A stretch of 64,000 nt of DNA from Streptomyces sp. JJ38 (GCF_019303475.1 NZ_JABLSI010000007.1:58735-122734), one strand, 5' to 3'. Positions 35,525-44,011 are shown, counted from the first letter of the stretch. The notes: generated by a model not told the origin, from the letters alone. Numbers and translations are program-made.

Positions 35525-36415
35525 TCAGGGTATGCGCACGGCCGGGCCCGAGACGTGGACGCGGGTGTCCCCGTGCCGCAGTTCCACCGTCAGCACGCCC
35601 GGACGGCCCAGCTCCGCGCCCTGGTGCAGGGTCAGCACCGCGCTGTCCGGCGAGAGGCCCAGCTCCCGCAGATAGCCGCCCAGCGCCGCCGCCGCGGCCC
35701 CCGTGGCCGGGTCCTCCACGACACCGCCGACGGGGAACGGGTCCCGGACGTGGAAGACCGTGGCGTTCTCCGGATCGCGCCACACCAACTGGAGCGTCAC
35801 CAGGTCCAGCCGGAGCATGAGGGCCCCCAGCCGCTCGAAGTCGTACTCCAGGTGGGCGAGGCGGTCACGGGTGCCGGCGGCCAGCACCAGGTGGCGCGCT
35901 CCCGCGTAGGCGATGCGCGGGGGCAGCGCGGCATCCAGCTCCTCGGCCCGCCAGTCGAGCGCGGCGAGCGCCTCCTCCAGGTGCTCCCGCGCTATCTCCT
36001 CCGTGTGCGGAGGCACGCTCGTCAGCGTGGCACGCAGCTCCCCCGACGGCGTCCGGACCACCCCCACCGGCACGGCGCCCGCCCGCGTCTCGAACAGCAG
36101 CTCCCCCGGGCCGGCCCGCTCGGCGACGGCCACCGCCGCGGCCACGGTGGCGTGGCCGCAGAACGGCACCTCCGCCAGCGGGCTGAAGTACCGGACGGTG
36201 AACGTCCGGCCCGACCCGCCCGCCTCCGGTGCGCGGGTCAGGAAGGCCGTCTCCGAGTAGCCGACCTCGGCGGCGACGGCGAGCATCGCCGCGTCGTCGA
36301 GCCCTGCCGCGTCGAGCACGACGCCCGCGGGGTTGCCTCCCTCCGGGTCGGCGGAGAAGGCGGCGTAACGCAGGACTTCGGTCTCTTGCCGTTGCGGCTG
36401 TGCGAGGTTCCCCAT
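35525..36415 (-). CDS. PhzF-family isomerase-like protein
   Basis: 296-aa DapF/PhzF fold protein: FSADPEGGNPAGVVLDAAGL at the N-terminus, SETAFL (acid/base Glu), RYFSPLAEVPFCGHATVAAA and the C-terminal DPATGAAAAALGGYLRE. Most family members outside phenazine clusters are of unknown function. ATG 36415 begins MGNLAQPQRQ; the conserved part starts about 14 residues later. It diverges from the cyclodipeptide operon, but a PHO-box-like array on its own side suggests independent control. Confidence 0.85.
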   Translation of the reverse strand: MGNLAQPQRQETEVLRYAAFSADPEGGNPAGVVLDAAGLDDAAMLAVAAEVGYSETAFLTRAPEAGGSGRTFTVRYFSPLAEVPFCGHATVAAAVAVAERAGPGELLFETRAGAVPVGVVRTPSGELRATLTSVPPHTEEIAREHLEEALAALDWRAEELDAALPPRIAYAGARHLVLAAGTRDRLAHLEYDFERLGALMLRLDLVTLQLVWRDPENATVFHVRDPFPVGGVVEDPATGAAAAALGGYLRELGLSPDSAVLTLHQGAELGRPGVLTVELRHGDTRVHVSGPAVRIP

Positions 36416-36467
36416 GCCCTTCGCAACCGTCCGGCACGGCCCCCTATTCCGCTCGCGCGGCCCACCC

Positions 36468-36501
36468 CTTCGGGTGACGTGCGCGTGAACAGAGAATGAA
36501 C
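36468..36501 (-). promoter_or_regulatory. Candidate PHO box of the phzF-like gene
   Basis: Minus-strand units GTTCATTCTCT and GTTCACGCGCA are adjacent (11-bp period), followed one base later by GTCACCCGAAG. This fits the Streptomyces PhoP direct-repeat arrangement. It ends 53 nt upstream of the phzF-like ATG. Confidence 0.5.
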
Positions 36502-36649
36502 AATCAACCCAGGTGTCCACCAGGCGAGTTACTGCCCGGTTGGCATGGAATCCGCGTCACCCTTCGGGTACGTTCCGTGACGCCGTCGCCACACCCGGGG
36601 CACGGGGCCCCGCTGGGACTAGTGACGGCGAGAAGGACCCGAACTTCCT

Positions 36650-37351
36650 GTGACCACAGCAGTCGAACTCTTCACGGTCCGGCCGTACACCCCGCAGTGC
36701 CAGGTCATCCACGACGAGGGAGAGCACGCCGTCATCGGCATCTCCCCGGGGAACTCCTACTTCTCCGCGCAACGCGTCACCGACCTCGCACGCTGGGGCG
36801 CCGACCACTTCCGGCGCGTCGACCTGATCTACACCGACCTGCACGTCGCCGACATGTACGAGGCCCTCGGCTACGACCCGGACGACGCACGCCGCAAGGC
36901 CGTCAAGAACCTCCGCGGCGTCCGCGCCAAGGTCACCAACGCCGCCGCCGAGGTCGACCCCACGGGAACCCGCGTCCGGGCCCGGCCCATGTCCGCCCTC
37001 ACGGCCAACGGCGCCTACCGCGCACTGCGCACGCACCTGGGCGAACTGCTCGCCACCGACGCCGAGTTCCGCTCGACCTGCGAAACCCTCGTGGACACCT
37101 TCCTGACGACGAGGGTGCTCGACCACGGTGGCAGCACCGAGCGGCAGCGCGAGGTCTGCCTCCAGTACATCGCCGCCGAGGTGCCGCTGTTCCTCGACAC
37201 CCCCGCCATCCTCGGCGTCTCGTCCTCCCTGAACTGCTATCACCAGGCGCTGCCACTGGCCGACCTGCTCTACTCCCGTGGCTCCGGGCTGCGCGCCTCG
37301 CGCAACCAGGGGCACGCCATCGTCGCCCCGGCCGAAGGAGACCACCGATGA
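36650..37351 (+). CDS. tRNA-dependent cyclodipeptide synthase (NYH-type)
   Basis: 233-aa AlbC-like CDPS that uses two aminoacyl-tRNAs to make a cyclodipeptide. All diagnostic residues occur, each shifted by five relative to AlbC as I recall it: nucleophile Ser32 and Asn35 in [10 protein letters not shown], Tyr173 and Glu177 in [11 protein letters not shown], Tyr197-His198 in [11 protein letters not shown]. The Asn-Tyr-His set defines the NYH subfamily, which includes AlbC and the M. tuberculosis cYY synthase Rv2275. GTG 36650 follows an AGAAGGAC site. Its stop overlaps the P450 ATG (ATGA), so production and oxidation are coupled. The amino acids used cannot be read safely; a CYP121-like partner makes cyclo(Tyr-Tyr) the first guess. 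Confidence 0.93.
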   Translation: MTTAVELFTVRPYTPQCQVIHDEGEHAVIGISPGNSYFSAQRVTDLARWGADHFRRVDLIYTDLHVADMYEALGYDPDDARRKAVKNLRGVRAKVTNAAAEVDPTGTRVRARPMSALTANGAYRALRTHLGELLATDAEFRSTCETLVDTFLTTRVLDHGGSTERQREVCLQYIAAEVPLFLDTPAILGVSSSLNCYHQALPLADLLYSRGSGLRASRNQGHAIVAPAEGDHR

Positions 37352-38535
37352 CCACCGGCACGCTGCTCGACTTCCCGTTCTCCGCCCGCGGCGACCGCCT
37401 GCCCGCGGAGATCGAGCCCCTCCTGCGCGACGAGCCGGTCCGGCGCGTGCGCACCATCGCCGGGGACGAGGCGTGGCTCGTCTCCTCCCACGCCCTGTGC
37501 AGACAGGTCCTCGAGGACCCGCGGTTCTCCCTCAAGGACACCTCCGCCCCCGGCGTGCCCCGGCAGTACGCGCTGACCATCCCGCCCGAGGTGGTCAACA
37601 ACATGGGCAACATCACCGGCGCGGGGCTGCGCAAGGCCGTGCTCAAGGCGATCAACCCCAAGGCACCCGGCCGCGTCGCGTGGATGCGCTCCCACTCCGC
37701 GACCCTGCTCGACGGCCTCCTCGCCGAGGGCGCCCCCGCCGACCTGCGGGACCGGTTCACGGTGCCGTACTCCACCGCCCTGCACTGCCACCTCCTCGGC
37801 ATACCCCTCGACGACGCGGACCGCCTCTACCGCAGCCTCGACATCGCGTTCATGAACTCCGCCTGCCCCATCACCGGGGCCCGGCTCAACTGGGACCGCG
37901 ACATCGGCTACATGGTCGAGCGGCTGGACGACCCGGCCACCGGCGGGCTCATAGCCGAACTCGCGGCCCTGCGCGGCCGGCCGGAGTACGAGCACCTCAC
38001 CGACGAGATGCTCGCCACCGTCGGCGTCACCATGTTCGGCGCCGGCGTCGTGTCCACCATGGGCGCCCTGACCATGATGGTCTTCTCCCTGATCCAGCGC
38101 CCCGAGGTGTGGGAACTCCTGCGCGAGCGGCCGGAGAAGATCCCGGCCGCGGTGAACGAGCTGCTCCGGATCAACCTCTCCATCGCCGACGGGCTGCCCC
38201 GCCTGGCCCTGGAGGACATGCGGCTCGGCGACACCACCGTGCGCAGGGGCGAGCTCGTCCTCGTCCTGGTCGAGGCCGCCAACCACGACCCGGCCGTCTT
38301 CCCCGACCCGCACATCTTCGACGTCGACCGGCCCAACGCCGCCGAGCACCTCTCCTTCGGCGGAGGCGGCCACTACTGCCCGGCCACCGCCCTCGGCAAG
38401 AAGCACGCCGAGATCGCGATCGAGGCCCTCCTCGACCGCATGCCGGGGCTGGGCCTCGCCGTCCCCGTCGAGCAGCTCGTCTGGCGCACCGGCTTCATGA
38501 AGCGCGTCCCGGAACGCCTGCCCGTCCTCTGGTGA
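37348..38535 (+). CDS. CYP121-like cytochrome P450 of the cyclodipeptide cluster
   Basis: 395-aa P450 that should oxidise the cyclodipeptide. Compared with M. tuberculosis CYP121 (from memory) it keeps [16 protein letters not shown] (Trp182), FGAGVVST in helix I with Ser236 in place of the usual Thr, LLRINLS-ADGLPRL and the unusual C-terminus PERLPVLW. The heme loop is [15 protein letters not shown] with Cys344; Ala replaces the common Gly two residues after the Cys. The residues matching CYP121 Gln385/Arg386, which contact the cYY tyrosine, appear to be Met384/Lys385. Expected chemistry is intramolecular C-C coupling (mycocyclosin-like) or coupling to another aromatic; the substitutions suggest a variant reaction. 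Confidence 0.93.
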   Translation: MTTGTLLDFPFSARGDRLPAEIEPLLRDEPVRRVRTIAGDEAWLVSSHALCRQVLEDPRFSLKDTSAPGVPRQYALTIPPEVVNNMGNITGAGLRKAVLKAINPKAPGRVAWMRSHSATLLDGLLAEGAPADLRDRFTVPYSTALHCHLLGIPLDDADRLYRSLDIAFMNSACPITGARLNWDRDIGYMVERLDDPATGGLIAELAALRGRPEYEHLTDEMLATVGVTMFGAGVVSTMGALTMMVFSLIQRPEVWELLRERPEKIPAAVNELLRINLSIADGLPRLALEDMRLGDTTVRRGELVLVLVEAANHDPAVFPDPHIFDVDRPNAAEHLSFGGGGHYCPATALGKKHAEIAIEALLDRMPGLGLAVPVEQLVWRTGFMKRVPERLPVLW

Positions 38536-38605
38536 CGCCCCGGCCCGGGCCCGGCCACCAGCCGGCCCCGGGCCGCCCCCACCAAGGCGGTGCGGGGCAG
38601 CGTCC

Positions 38606-39427
38606 TCAGTGCACGTCGGTGACGATCACGTCCAGCCGGGCCGAGCGGCCCGCCCGCTCCGGCGACTCCAGCTCCACCCGGTGTCCGAGATCCCCCAGAG
38701 CCTCCGCCAGCCCGGCCGCCGAGGCGGGCTCGACGCCCTCGGTGAGCAGCGAGCGCACCAGACGCCCCTTCGTCGCCTTGTTGAAGTGGCTCACCACCGA
38801 GCGCTTCTCCACCCCGTCCACCAGCCTCGACTGGAGCACCCGCACCGCGACCGTCCGCTCGGCCAGCTCTCCCTTCGGCTTCCACATGGCCGCGTACGCC
38901 GACGAGCGCAGGTCCAGCACCAGCCCGTCCCCCGCAGCCTCCGGCAGCACCTCGGCCAGCGGACCGCGCCAGAACGCCCCCAGACCGCCGAGGCCCGGCA
39001 GCTTCACCCCGCCCGAGCACCGGTACGACGGGATCGGGTCGTCCACCCCGACGGCGCCCCACAGCCCGGAGAACACCAGCAGCGCCCGTCCCGCCCGCCG
39101 CCGCGCCGCGGCGTCGAGCGAACCCAGGCCCAGCGCGTCGTAGAGCACCCCGGTGTAGATCTCCCCCGCGGGACGCGCCGGCGCCTCGCGCAGCCCGGCG
39201 TTCTTGGCGATCTCCCCGCGCAGTCCCTCGCTCAGCCCCAGCACCTCGCGGGCCTTGGCGTCATCGCCGTCCACCGCCTCCGCGCACAGGGCCACCAGCT
39301 CGGCCAGCACCCGCTCCCGCGCCTCCGTCAGCCCCGGCAGGGACAGCGCCTCCAGCCGTAGCGGCTCCCCGGCCCCACCGGGCGCGGGCGGGGCCTTCCC
39401 CTCGGACGGCGGCAGCAGCACGAGCAC
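38606..39427 (-). CDS. yaaA: YaaA-family peroxide-stress protein
   Basis: 273-aa DUF328 protein: MLVLLPPSEGKAPPA at the N-terminus, then GEIYTGVLYDALGL, LVFSGLWGAV, YRCSGGVKLPGLG and VVSHFNKATKGRLVR. YaaA lowers free iron and limits oxidative DNA damage in E. coli; the biochemical activity is uncertain. It starts at GTG 39427 and is divergent from the RNB ribonuclease gene. Confidence 0.9.
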   Translation of the reverse strand: MLVLLPPSEGKAPPAPGGAGEPLRLEALSLPGLTEARERVLAELVALCAEAVDGDDAKAREVLGLSEGLRGEIAKNAGLREAPARPAGEIYTGVLYDALGLGSLDAAARRRAGRALLVFSGLWGAVGVDDPIPSYRCSGGVKLPGLGGLGAFWRGPLAEVLPEAAGDGLVLDLRSSAYAAMWKPKGELAERTVAVRVLQSRLVDGVEKRSVVSHFNKATKGRLVRSLLTEGVEPASAAGLAEALGDLGHRVELESPERAGRSARLDVIVTDVH

Positions 39428-39491
39428 GGTCTCTTCTCCTCACGGTCTGACAAAAGCGGCGACGAGCAGCCTACGGCCCTACGCTCGCCGT

Positions 39492-40943
39492 ATGCCCAGC
39501 CGCCAGCTCCAGGTCACCGGCGGTGACGGTGCCGCCCTGCGCAGCGCACTGGACGACCTGCGCCACCGGACCGGCGTCCCGCACGCCTTCCCCGCCTCCG
39601 TCCTCGCCGACGCCGTGCGGTCCGCCCGCAGCCCCCGGCTGCCCGCCGAGGACGCCACCCACCTGCCGTTCTTCACCCTCGACCCGACCGGCGCCCGGGA
39701 CCCGGACCACGCCCTGTACCTCACCCACCGCCCGCACGGCGGCTACCGCGTCCGCCACGCCGTCGCCGACATCGCCGCCTTCGTCACCCCCGGCCGCCCC
39801 CTGGACGCCGAGGCCCACCGCCGCGTCACCACCCTGGCCTACCCCGACCTGCGCGTCCCCCTGTTCCCCCACCGGATCGGCGAGGACGCCGCCGCCCTGC
39901 TCCCCGACGTGCCCCGCCCCGCCCTCCTGTGGACCCACGACCTCGACACCGACGGCGTCCCCACCGCCACCCACGTCCGCCGCGCCCTCGTCCGCTCCCA
40001 CGCCCGGCTCGACCACGCCACCGCACAGCAGCGGATCGAGGACGGCACCGCCGAGGAGTCCCTCGCCCTGCTGCGCGTCGTCGGACGGCTGAGGGAGGAG
40101 CAGGAGCGCGCCCGCGGCGGCGTCTCCCTGTCCGTGCCCGAGCAGCAGGCCGTCCCGCACGGCGACGCCTACCGGCTCGCCTTCCGCGCCCCGGCCCCGA
40201 CCGAGGTGTGGGCCGCCCAGCTCTCCCTGCTCACCGGGATGGCCGCCGCCGAGCTGATGCTGCGCTCCGGCACCGGCCTCCTGCGCACCCTCCCCAGCGC
40301 CCCGCACGGCGCCGTGGCCCGGCTCCACCGGGTCGCCCGTGCCCTGGACGTCCCCTGGCCCCGGCACACGTCCTACGCCGAGCTCCTCCGCTCGCTCGAC
40401 CCGCGCGACCCCCGGCACGCCGCCTTCCTCCAGGAGTGCACGGCGCTGCTGCGCGGCGGGGGCTACACCGTGCTCGGGGCCGGGGCCCCACCCCCGGACC
40501 ACACCGTGCACGCCGCCGTCGCCGGGCCGTACACGCACTGCACCGCCCCCCTGCGCCGCCTCGTGGACCGCTACACCGGCGAGCTGTGCCTGGCCGCCGA
40601 CGCCGGACGCGAGGCCCCCGAGTGGGTGACCGCCCACCTGTCGGCCCTGCCCGCCACGATGGCGGCCGGGGAGCGCCGCGCGGCGGCCGTCGAGCGGGAC
40701 TGCGCGGAGCTGCTGGACGCCGCCGTCCTGTGGGACCACGTCGGCGAGGTCTTCGACGGCCACGTCGTCGACGTCGACGAGGACCACCCGCACGAGGGCA
40801 CGGTCCACCTCGCGTCCCCACCCGTCCCCGGCCGCGTCTCCGCCCCGCCCGACGGGCCGCCCCTCCCCCTCGGCGAGCCCCTGCGCGTCCGCCTCCTGCA
40901 CGCCGATCCCGGCAGGTCACCCGTGCGCTTCGCCCCGGCGTGA
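39492..40943 (+). CDS. RNB-domain (RNase II/R family) ribonuclease
   Basis: 483-aa 3'-5' exoribonuclease-type protein. The RNB catalytic domain contains DPTGARDPDHALYLTHRP (metal Asp residues), VRHAVADIAAFVTPGRPLD and the C-terminal YTHCTAPLRRLVDRYTGEL. It lacks cold-shock domains and has at most a short S1-like tail, as in other compact actinobacterial RNB proteins. ATG 39492 starts MPSRQLQVTGGDG. It immediately precedes the RNase P RNA gene, a fitting RNA-processing neighbourhood. Confidence 0.9.
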   Translation: MPSRQLQVTGGDGAALRSALDDLRHRTGVPHAFPASVLADAVRSARSPRLPAEDATHLPFFTLDPTGARDPDHALYLTHRPHGGYRVRHAVADIAAFVTPGRPLDAEAHRRVTTLAYPDLRVPLFPHRIGEDAAALLPDVPRPALLWTHDLDTDGVPTATHVRRALVRSHARLDHATAQQRIEDGTAEESLALLRVVGRLREEQERARGGVSLSVPEQQAVPHGDAYRLAFRAPAPTEVWAAQLSLLTGMAAAELMLRSGTGLLRTLPSAPHGAVARLHRVARALDVPWPRHTSYAELLRSLDPRDPRHAAFLQECTALLRGGGYTVLGAGAPPPDHTVHAAVAGPYTHCTAPLRRLVDRYTGELCLAADAGREAPEWVTAHLSALPATMAAGERRAAAVERDCAELLDAAVLWDHVGEVFDGHVVDVDEDHPHEGTVHLASPPVPGRVSAPPDGPPLPLGEPLRVRLLHADPGRSPVRFAPA

Positions 40944-40962
40944 CCGCGTAGGATGGCGGCAC

Positions 40963-41376
40963 GGCAGACGAGCCGTGCGGGCGGTCGCGGTGTGGCCTCA
41001 CAGCCACGTCGAGGAACGTCCGGACTCCGCAGAGCAGGGTGGTAGGTAACGCCTACCTGGGGCGACCCACGGGAAAGTGCCACAGAAAGCAGACCGCCGG
41101 AGCCGGCGACGGCATCCGGTAAGGGTGAAACGGTGGTGTAAGAGACCACCAGCGCCCAGGGTGACCTGGGCGGCTCGGTAAACCCCACCCGGAGCAAGGT
41201 CAAGAGGGGCCGCCGCGAGGCGGCCCTGCGCGGACGCACGAGGGCTGCTCGCCCGAGTCCGCGGGTAGACCGCACCGAGGTCGATGGCGACATCGGCCCC
41301 AGATGGATGACCGCCTCCCGAGGGCCCGCGAGGACCCCCGGAGACAGAATCCGGCGTACAGCACGACTCGTCTGCC
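40963..41376 (+). ncRNA. rnpB: RNase P RNA (type A)
   Basis: Catalytic RNA that matures tRNA 5' ends. Helix P1 is formed by GGCAGACGAG (40963-40972) and CTCGTCTGCC (41367-41376). The conserved core GAGGAACGTCCGGACTCC starts near 41010, followed by the AGGGTGAAACGGTG region near 41121, GGTAAACCCC, and the 3' segment CAGAATCCGGCGTACAGC. The size of about 414 nt is normal for actinobacteria. Reading frames across this stretch should be ignored. Confidence 0.95.
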
Positions 41377-41402
41377 ACGCCCTCGCTGCGCGGAAGTCGT
41401 CG

Positions 41403-42245
41403 TCACAGCGCCTGGCGCACCCGGCTGATCACCCGCTGTGCCTCGGCTCCGAACACGGCCGACTCGCGGAGCAGCTTCCACACACGCGTGTACGTCATCA
41501 CACTGTCCCGGTCGTCCAGCCACATCTCCGCGTGCCAGTCCTCGGTGATGACCAGCCTGTCGTCCATGACCCAGAATCCGTTCGCGGCCGGGATCTTCAG
41601 CGGTACGGCGAGCGGGACGATCCCCAGTTCCACGGTGTCCATACCAACGATCCCCGTGAGCCGGTCGAGCTGGGCGGCCAGGGCGGACGGCGGACACACA
41701 AGGGCGTGCAGTGCCGCCTCCCACACGAGAACACGGAACATCCTGCCCGGCTCGTACAGCCATGACTGACGCTTGAGCCGGGCTCGTACCGCTTCTTCGG
41801 TGTCACGCTTCGTGCCGTGCAGGTCCGCGTACCGCAGAAACAGGTGCCGCGCGTACTCGGCGGTCTGCAACATGCCGGGGACGACAGCCTCTTCCCAGGC
41901 ATGGATGACCCTCGACCTGGCAACCTCCATGTTCCAGTTCTCCTGAACAGGTAGGTGCCCTACGGCCAACTGTCTCCGCCATGAGCGGATATGAGACTCG
42001 AAACCTCTCAGGCGGCCTTCCAACTCGGCGTAGGCGTCCGGCTGCTTCACCCCGTCCGCCCAGGCCCGCAGGTCTTCCGGTGTCGCTGTCTGCTGACCGT
42101 TCTCCAGCTTGTAGACCTTCGAGTGCGCCCAGCCGAGACGCCGGGCAAGCTGTGTACCGGTGAGCCGACCTTCGGGACACCCGAGCCGAAGTGCTCGCAG
42201 TCGTGCTCCGAGGGCTTCCCGCGCCTGCTGATAGTCCGTGCTCAC
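41403..42245 (-). CDS. XRE-family regulator with DUF5753 domain (Scr1-like)
   Basis: 280 aa. The N-terminal helix-turn-helix (LTGTQLARRLGWAHSKVYKLENG, split here as LTGTQLARRL and GWAHSKVYKLENG) is followed by the DUF5753 effector domain (EEAVVPGMLQTAEYARHLF; GIVGMDTVELGIVPL; MDDRLVITEDW). Such proteins (Scr1, AbaA/WblA-neighbourhood types) control development and antibiotic production with small partner proteins, commonly DUF397. Here the partners are a DUF6879 protein and others. The GTG start follows ten bases after the DUF6879 stop, so they form an operon. Confidence 0.9.
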   Translation of the reverse strand: MSTDYQQAREALGARLRALRLGCPEGRLTGTQLARRLGWAHSKVYKLENGQQTATPEDLRAWADGVKQPDAYAELEGRLRGFESHIRSWRRQLAVGHLPVQENWNMEVARSRVIHAWEEAVVPGMLQTAEYARHLFLRYADLHGTKRDTEEAVRARLKRQSWLYEPGRMFRVLVWEAALHALVCPPSALAAQLDRLTGIVGMDTVELGIVPLAVPLKIPAANGFWVMDDRLVITEDWHAEMWLDDRDSVMTYTRVWKLLRESAVFGAEAQRVISRVRQAL

Positions 42246-42255
42246 CGGTCCACGT

Positions 42256-42789
42256 TCACTGGTCGGCCACCAGGGCGGCGAACTGGTCGTAGGGAACGGC
42301 GTGGTGCGTCACCGCGTCGCGCACCTGGCAGTAGCGCAGCACCTCAGCGGGATCCGTGACCACCTCGACGTTGACCAGTACGTCGGATGCGTCGAAACGG
42401 AGGATCGCGACCAGGCGGGAGTCGAACAGCCACCAGTCCTCGGCGGGCACATTCAGCCGGTCGAAGTCCGCTCGCCACAGGCTTCGCACGTCTTCGCCAG
42501 TGGCCGCGTTGCACTTCGCGTAGTCCAGCAGGAACAACTGCCCCTCGGTGGGCGGATTATCGACGACGCGAACCCGGCCCACCGTCTTCCCGGCCGCGGT
42601 CTGGCGGCGGATGTTCGTGCACCACTCGCTGTCGAGGTCGCAGGGGGCCGAGCCGGTCTGAGTGAAGACGCGGTAGCCGTCGTCGTCACGGTCGGACGCG
42701 TAGCCCCGCCGCGTCTCCAGATGCCACGCCGTGTGCTCGAACGTCTTGAACAGCTTGCCGAACTCTTCCAGGCCGATCAGCTCGGGCAC
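42256..42789 (-). CDS. DUF6879-family protein
   Basis: 177 aa: VPELIGLEEFGKLFKTFEHT, WHLETRRGYASDRDDDGY and the terminal RYCQVRDAVTHHAVPYDQFAALV are typical of DUF6879 proteins paired with DUF5753 regulators. An AAGGAGG ribosome site sits eight bases before GTG 42789, inside the coding region of the broken upstream gene and in the same frame. The function is unknown; constant pairing with Scr1-like regulators suggests a regulatory partner. Confidence 0.82.
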   Translation of the reverse strand: MPELIGLEEFGKLFKTFEHTAWHLETRRGYASDRDDDGYRVFTQTGSAPCDLDSEWCTNIRRQTAAGKTVGRVRVVDNPPTEGQLFLLDYAKCNAATGEDVRSLWRADFDRLNVPAEDWWLFDSRLVAILRFDASDVLVNVEVVTDPAEVLRYCQVRDAVTHHAVPYDQFAALVADQ

Positions 42790-43003
42790 GCGGTTGACCT
42801 CCTTGGGGCCGTGGTTCACGAGAAGTTCGCGCGGTACGGCCACTGCGGCATCGCCGGTACCCAGGTGCCGCAACTGAGCGATGTCCTCCGGATCGTTGAC
42901 CGGCACCCTGCACGATGATCTCGCCTGAGTCGATGTCTTCGTGCACGGCGGGACACGTGCCGTTCTTGCTGTCCGTCCCGATGAAGCGCAGGCGTCGCGG
43001 CAT
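42790..43003 (-). pseudogene. Frameshifted small gene at the head of the DUF6879/DUF5753 operon
   Basis: ATG 43003 (preceded by AAGGAG) opens MPRRLRFIGTDSKNGTCPAV to GEIIVQG, then the frame is lost. The continuation (VNDPEDIAQLRHLGTGDAAV to LLVNHGPKE) is in another frame, which leads directly into DUF6879. The shift falls at about 42905-42915. As written, the first frame ends at 42686 in unrelated residues. Either one base was lost or two gained, a sequencing error occurred, or programmed shifting produces a fusion. Family members are about 70 aa. Confidence 0.7.
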
Positions 43004-43203
43004 GACCATCTCTCCTTGTTCCGCGATTGGGCCTCCAGCATCACCGGGCTCCGAAGGCTCGCACCACACCCCACGGAGACCCACGTGAGAACTTACGCGA
43101 ACAGGACGACCGGAGGTGCGAACACTCGAGAACATCGCATCGCGGCGGCCAACTCCCGCTCCCTACGGTCGTGTCCGGAGTCATACGAGCCGGAGGGGCA
43201 TCC

Positions 43204-43419
43204 ATGACCACACACCACTTGACGACGGACGGCCCGTCCCCCGTCCACTTGCCGGACCCGTTCCCCGCCCCCGAACCGCCCCCCGCGCCGGGCTGCGATG
43301 TCTGCCGCGCACTGGCCGCACAGCGGCTGGAAGCACGGAACCGAGGCGACCTGTCTGCCGCGACCGACTGCAACGTCGAGATCCGCAACCACCCGCACCG
43401 CACCCGAGGACGACGGTGA
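43204..43419 (+). CDS. Small Pro-rich protein with a CxxC
   Basis: 71 aa: a Pro-rich N-terminal half, then PGCDVCRALAAQRLEARNRGDLSAATDCNVEIRNHPHR. The CxxC plus later Cys and His could bind zinc. Its stop overlaps the next gene's GTG (GTGA), so the two are translationally coupled. Similar proteins accompany DUF7848 genes in Streptomyces regulatory islands. The function is unknown. Confidence 0.75.
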   Translation: MTTHHLTTDGPSPVHLPDPFPAPEPPPAPGCDVCRALAAQRLEARNRGDLSAATDCNVEIRNHPHRTRGRR

Positions 43420-43643
43420 CCCGCGCCGTGCTCCGCTACGTGCGGCACACCATCCGGCACGAGCCCCTCGGTGGCATCACATTCGAATCATTCTGCGTGA
43501 CTCCCGGCTGCGGTGAGGACTCCGGCCCTCAGGAAGCCCAGGAGCAGGCCCAGGACTGGTGCCTTCGCCACACCGGCCGCACCGGACACGCCCTCTTCCG
43601 CCGCATCGCCACCGATCACGCCCGCGTCACCCGCGAGGAGTAA
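43416..43643 (+). CDS. DUF7848-family protein
   Basis: 75 aa with the family pattern YVRHTIRHEPLGGITFESF, CVTPGCGEDSGPQEAQEQAQ, DWCLRHTGRTGHALFRR. Conserved Cys and His residues suggest a small zinc-binding fold. It starts at a GTG that overlaps the preceding stop. Known only as a companion of Scr1-like loci. Confidence 0.8.
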   Translation: MTRAVLRYVRHTIRHEPLGGITFESFCVTPGCGEDSGPQEAQEQAQDWCLRHTGRTGHALFRRIATDHARVTREE

Positions 43644-43756
43644 GCCCGCGCTGCCGCCTCCGTGCGCCACCAGCGCTATCGCGACCGGCGAACCACCTGG
43701 CCCCCAGTCGGGGCGGGGTTTCGAAACACGATCAGTAGAGAAAGGAGTTGCCGCAC

Positions 43757-43924
43757 ATGACCGGTCTGGCAGTGGAGACGTACGAAACTCGTACGCCCGA
43801 CACTGAGGGTTGGCGTGGTGTGCCGTTCGCGCACCCGCTGATGGACGGCGGCAAGCACGACGGGGGACCGATGCCCCCGGAGGCCCCGCGTCCGCCTGAG
43901 CCGAAGCCCTCTGACAGCAAGTAG
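43757..43924 (+). CDS. 55-residue acidic peptide with strong ribosome site
   Basis: ATG 43757 is preceded by AAAGGAG at the right distance. The peptide starts MTGLAVETYETRTPDTEGWR, continues GVPFAHPLMDGGKHDGG and ends in a Pro/Glu-rich tail. No Cys and no hydrophobic helix are present. It is followed by a hairpin terminator. It could be a regulatory partner of the DUF5753 protein or a modified-peptide precursor, but no maturation enzyme is nearby. Confidence 0.65.
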   Translation: MTGLAVETYETRTPDTEGWRGVPFAHPLMDGGKHDGGPMPPEAPRPPEPKPSDSK

Positions 43925-43930
43925 CCACAC

Positions 43931-43977
43931 GCCGCCCCGCCCATGCGTCGCCCCGTGTGGCGCATGGGCAGGGCGGC
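43931..43977. terminator. Hairpin between the 55-aa peptide gene and the kinase gene
   Basis: A 17-bp stem with one mismatch (43931-43947 with 43961-43977), immediately after the plus-strand stop codon and before the convergent kinase stop at 44012. Confidence 0.65.
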
Positions 43978-44011
43978 GGCATGCCACGGCCTGGCCGACT
44001 GCGAGGGCGGC

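Noticed and set aside
40998..41763. Open frames overlapping the RNase P RNA on both strands
   Set aside because: The region folds as rnpB with paired ends and conserved core; translations show no family.
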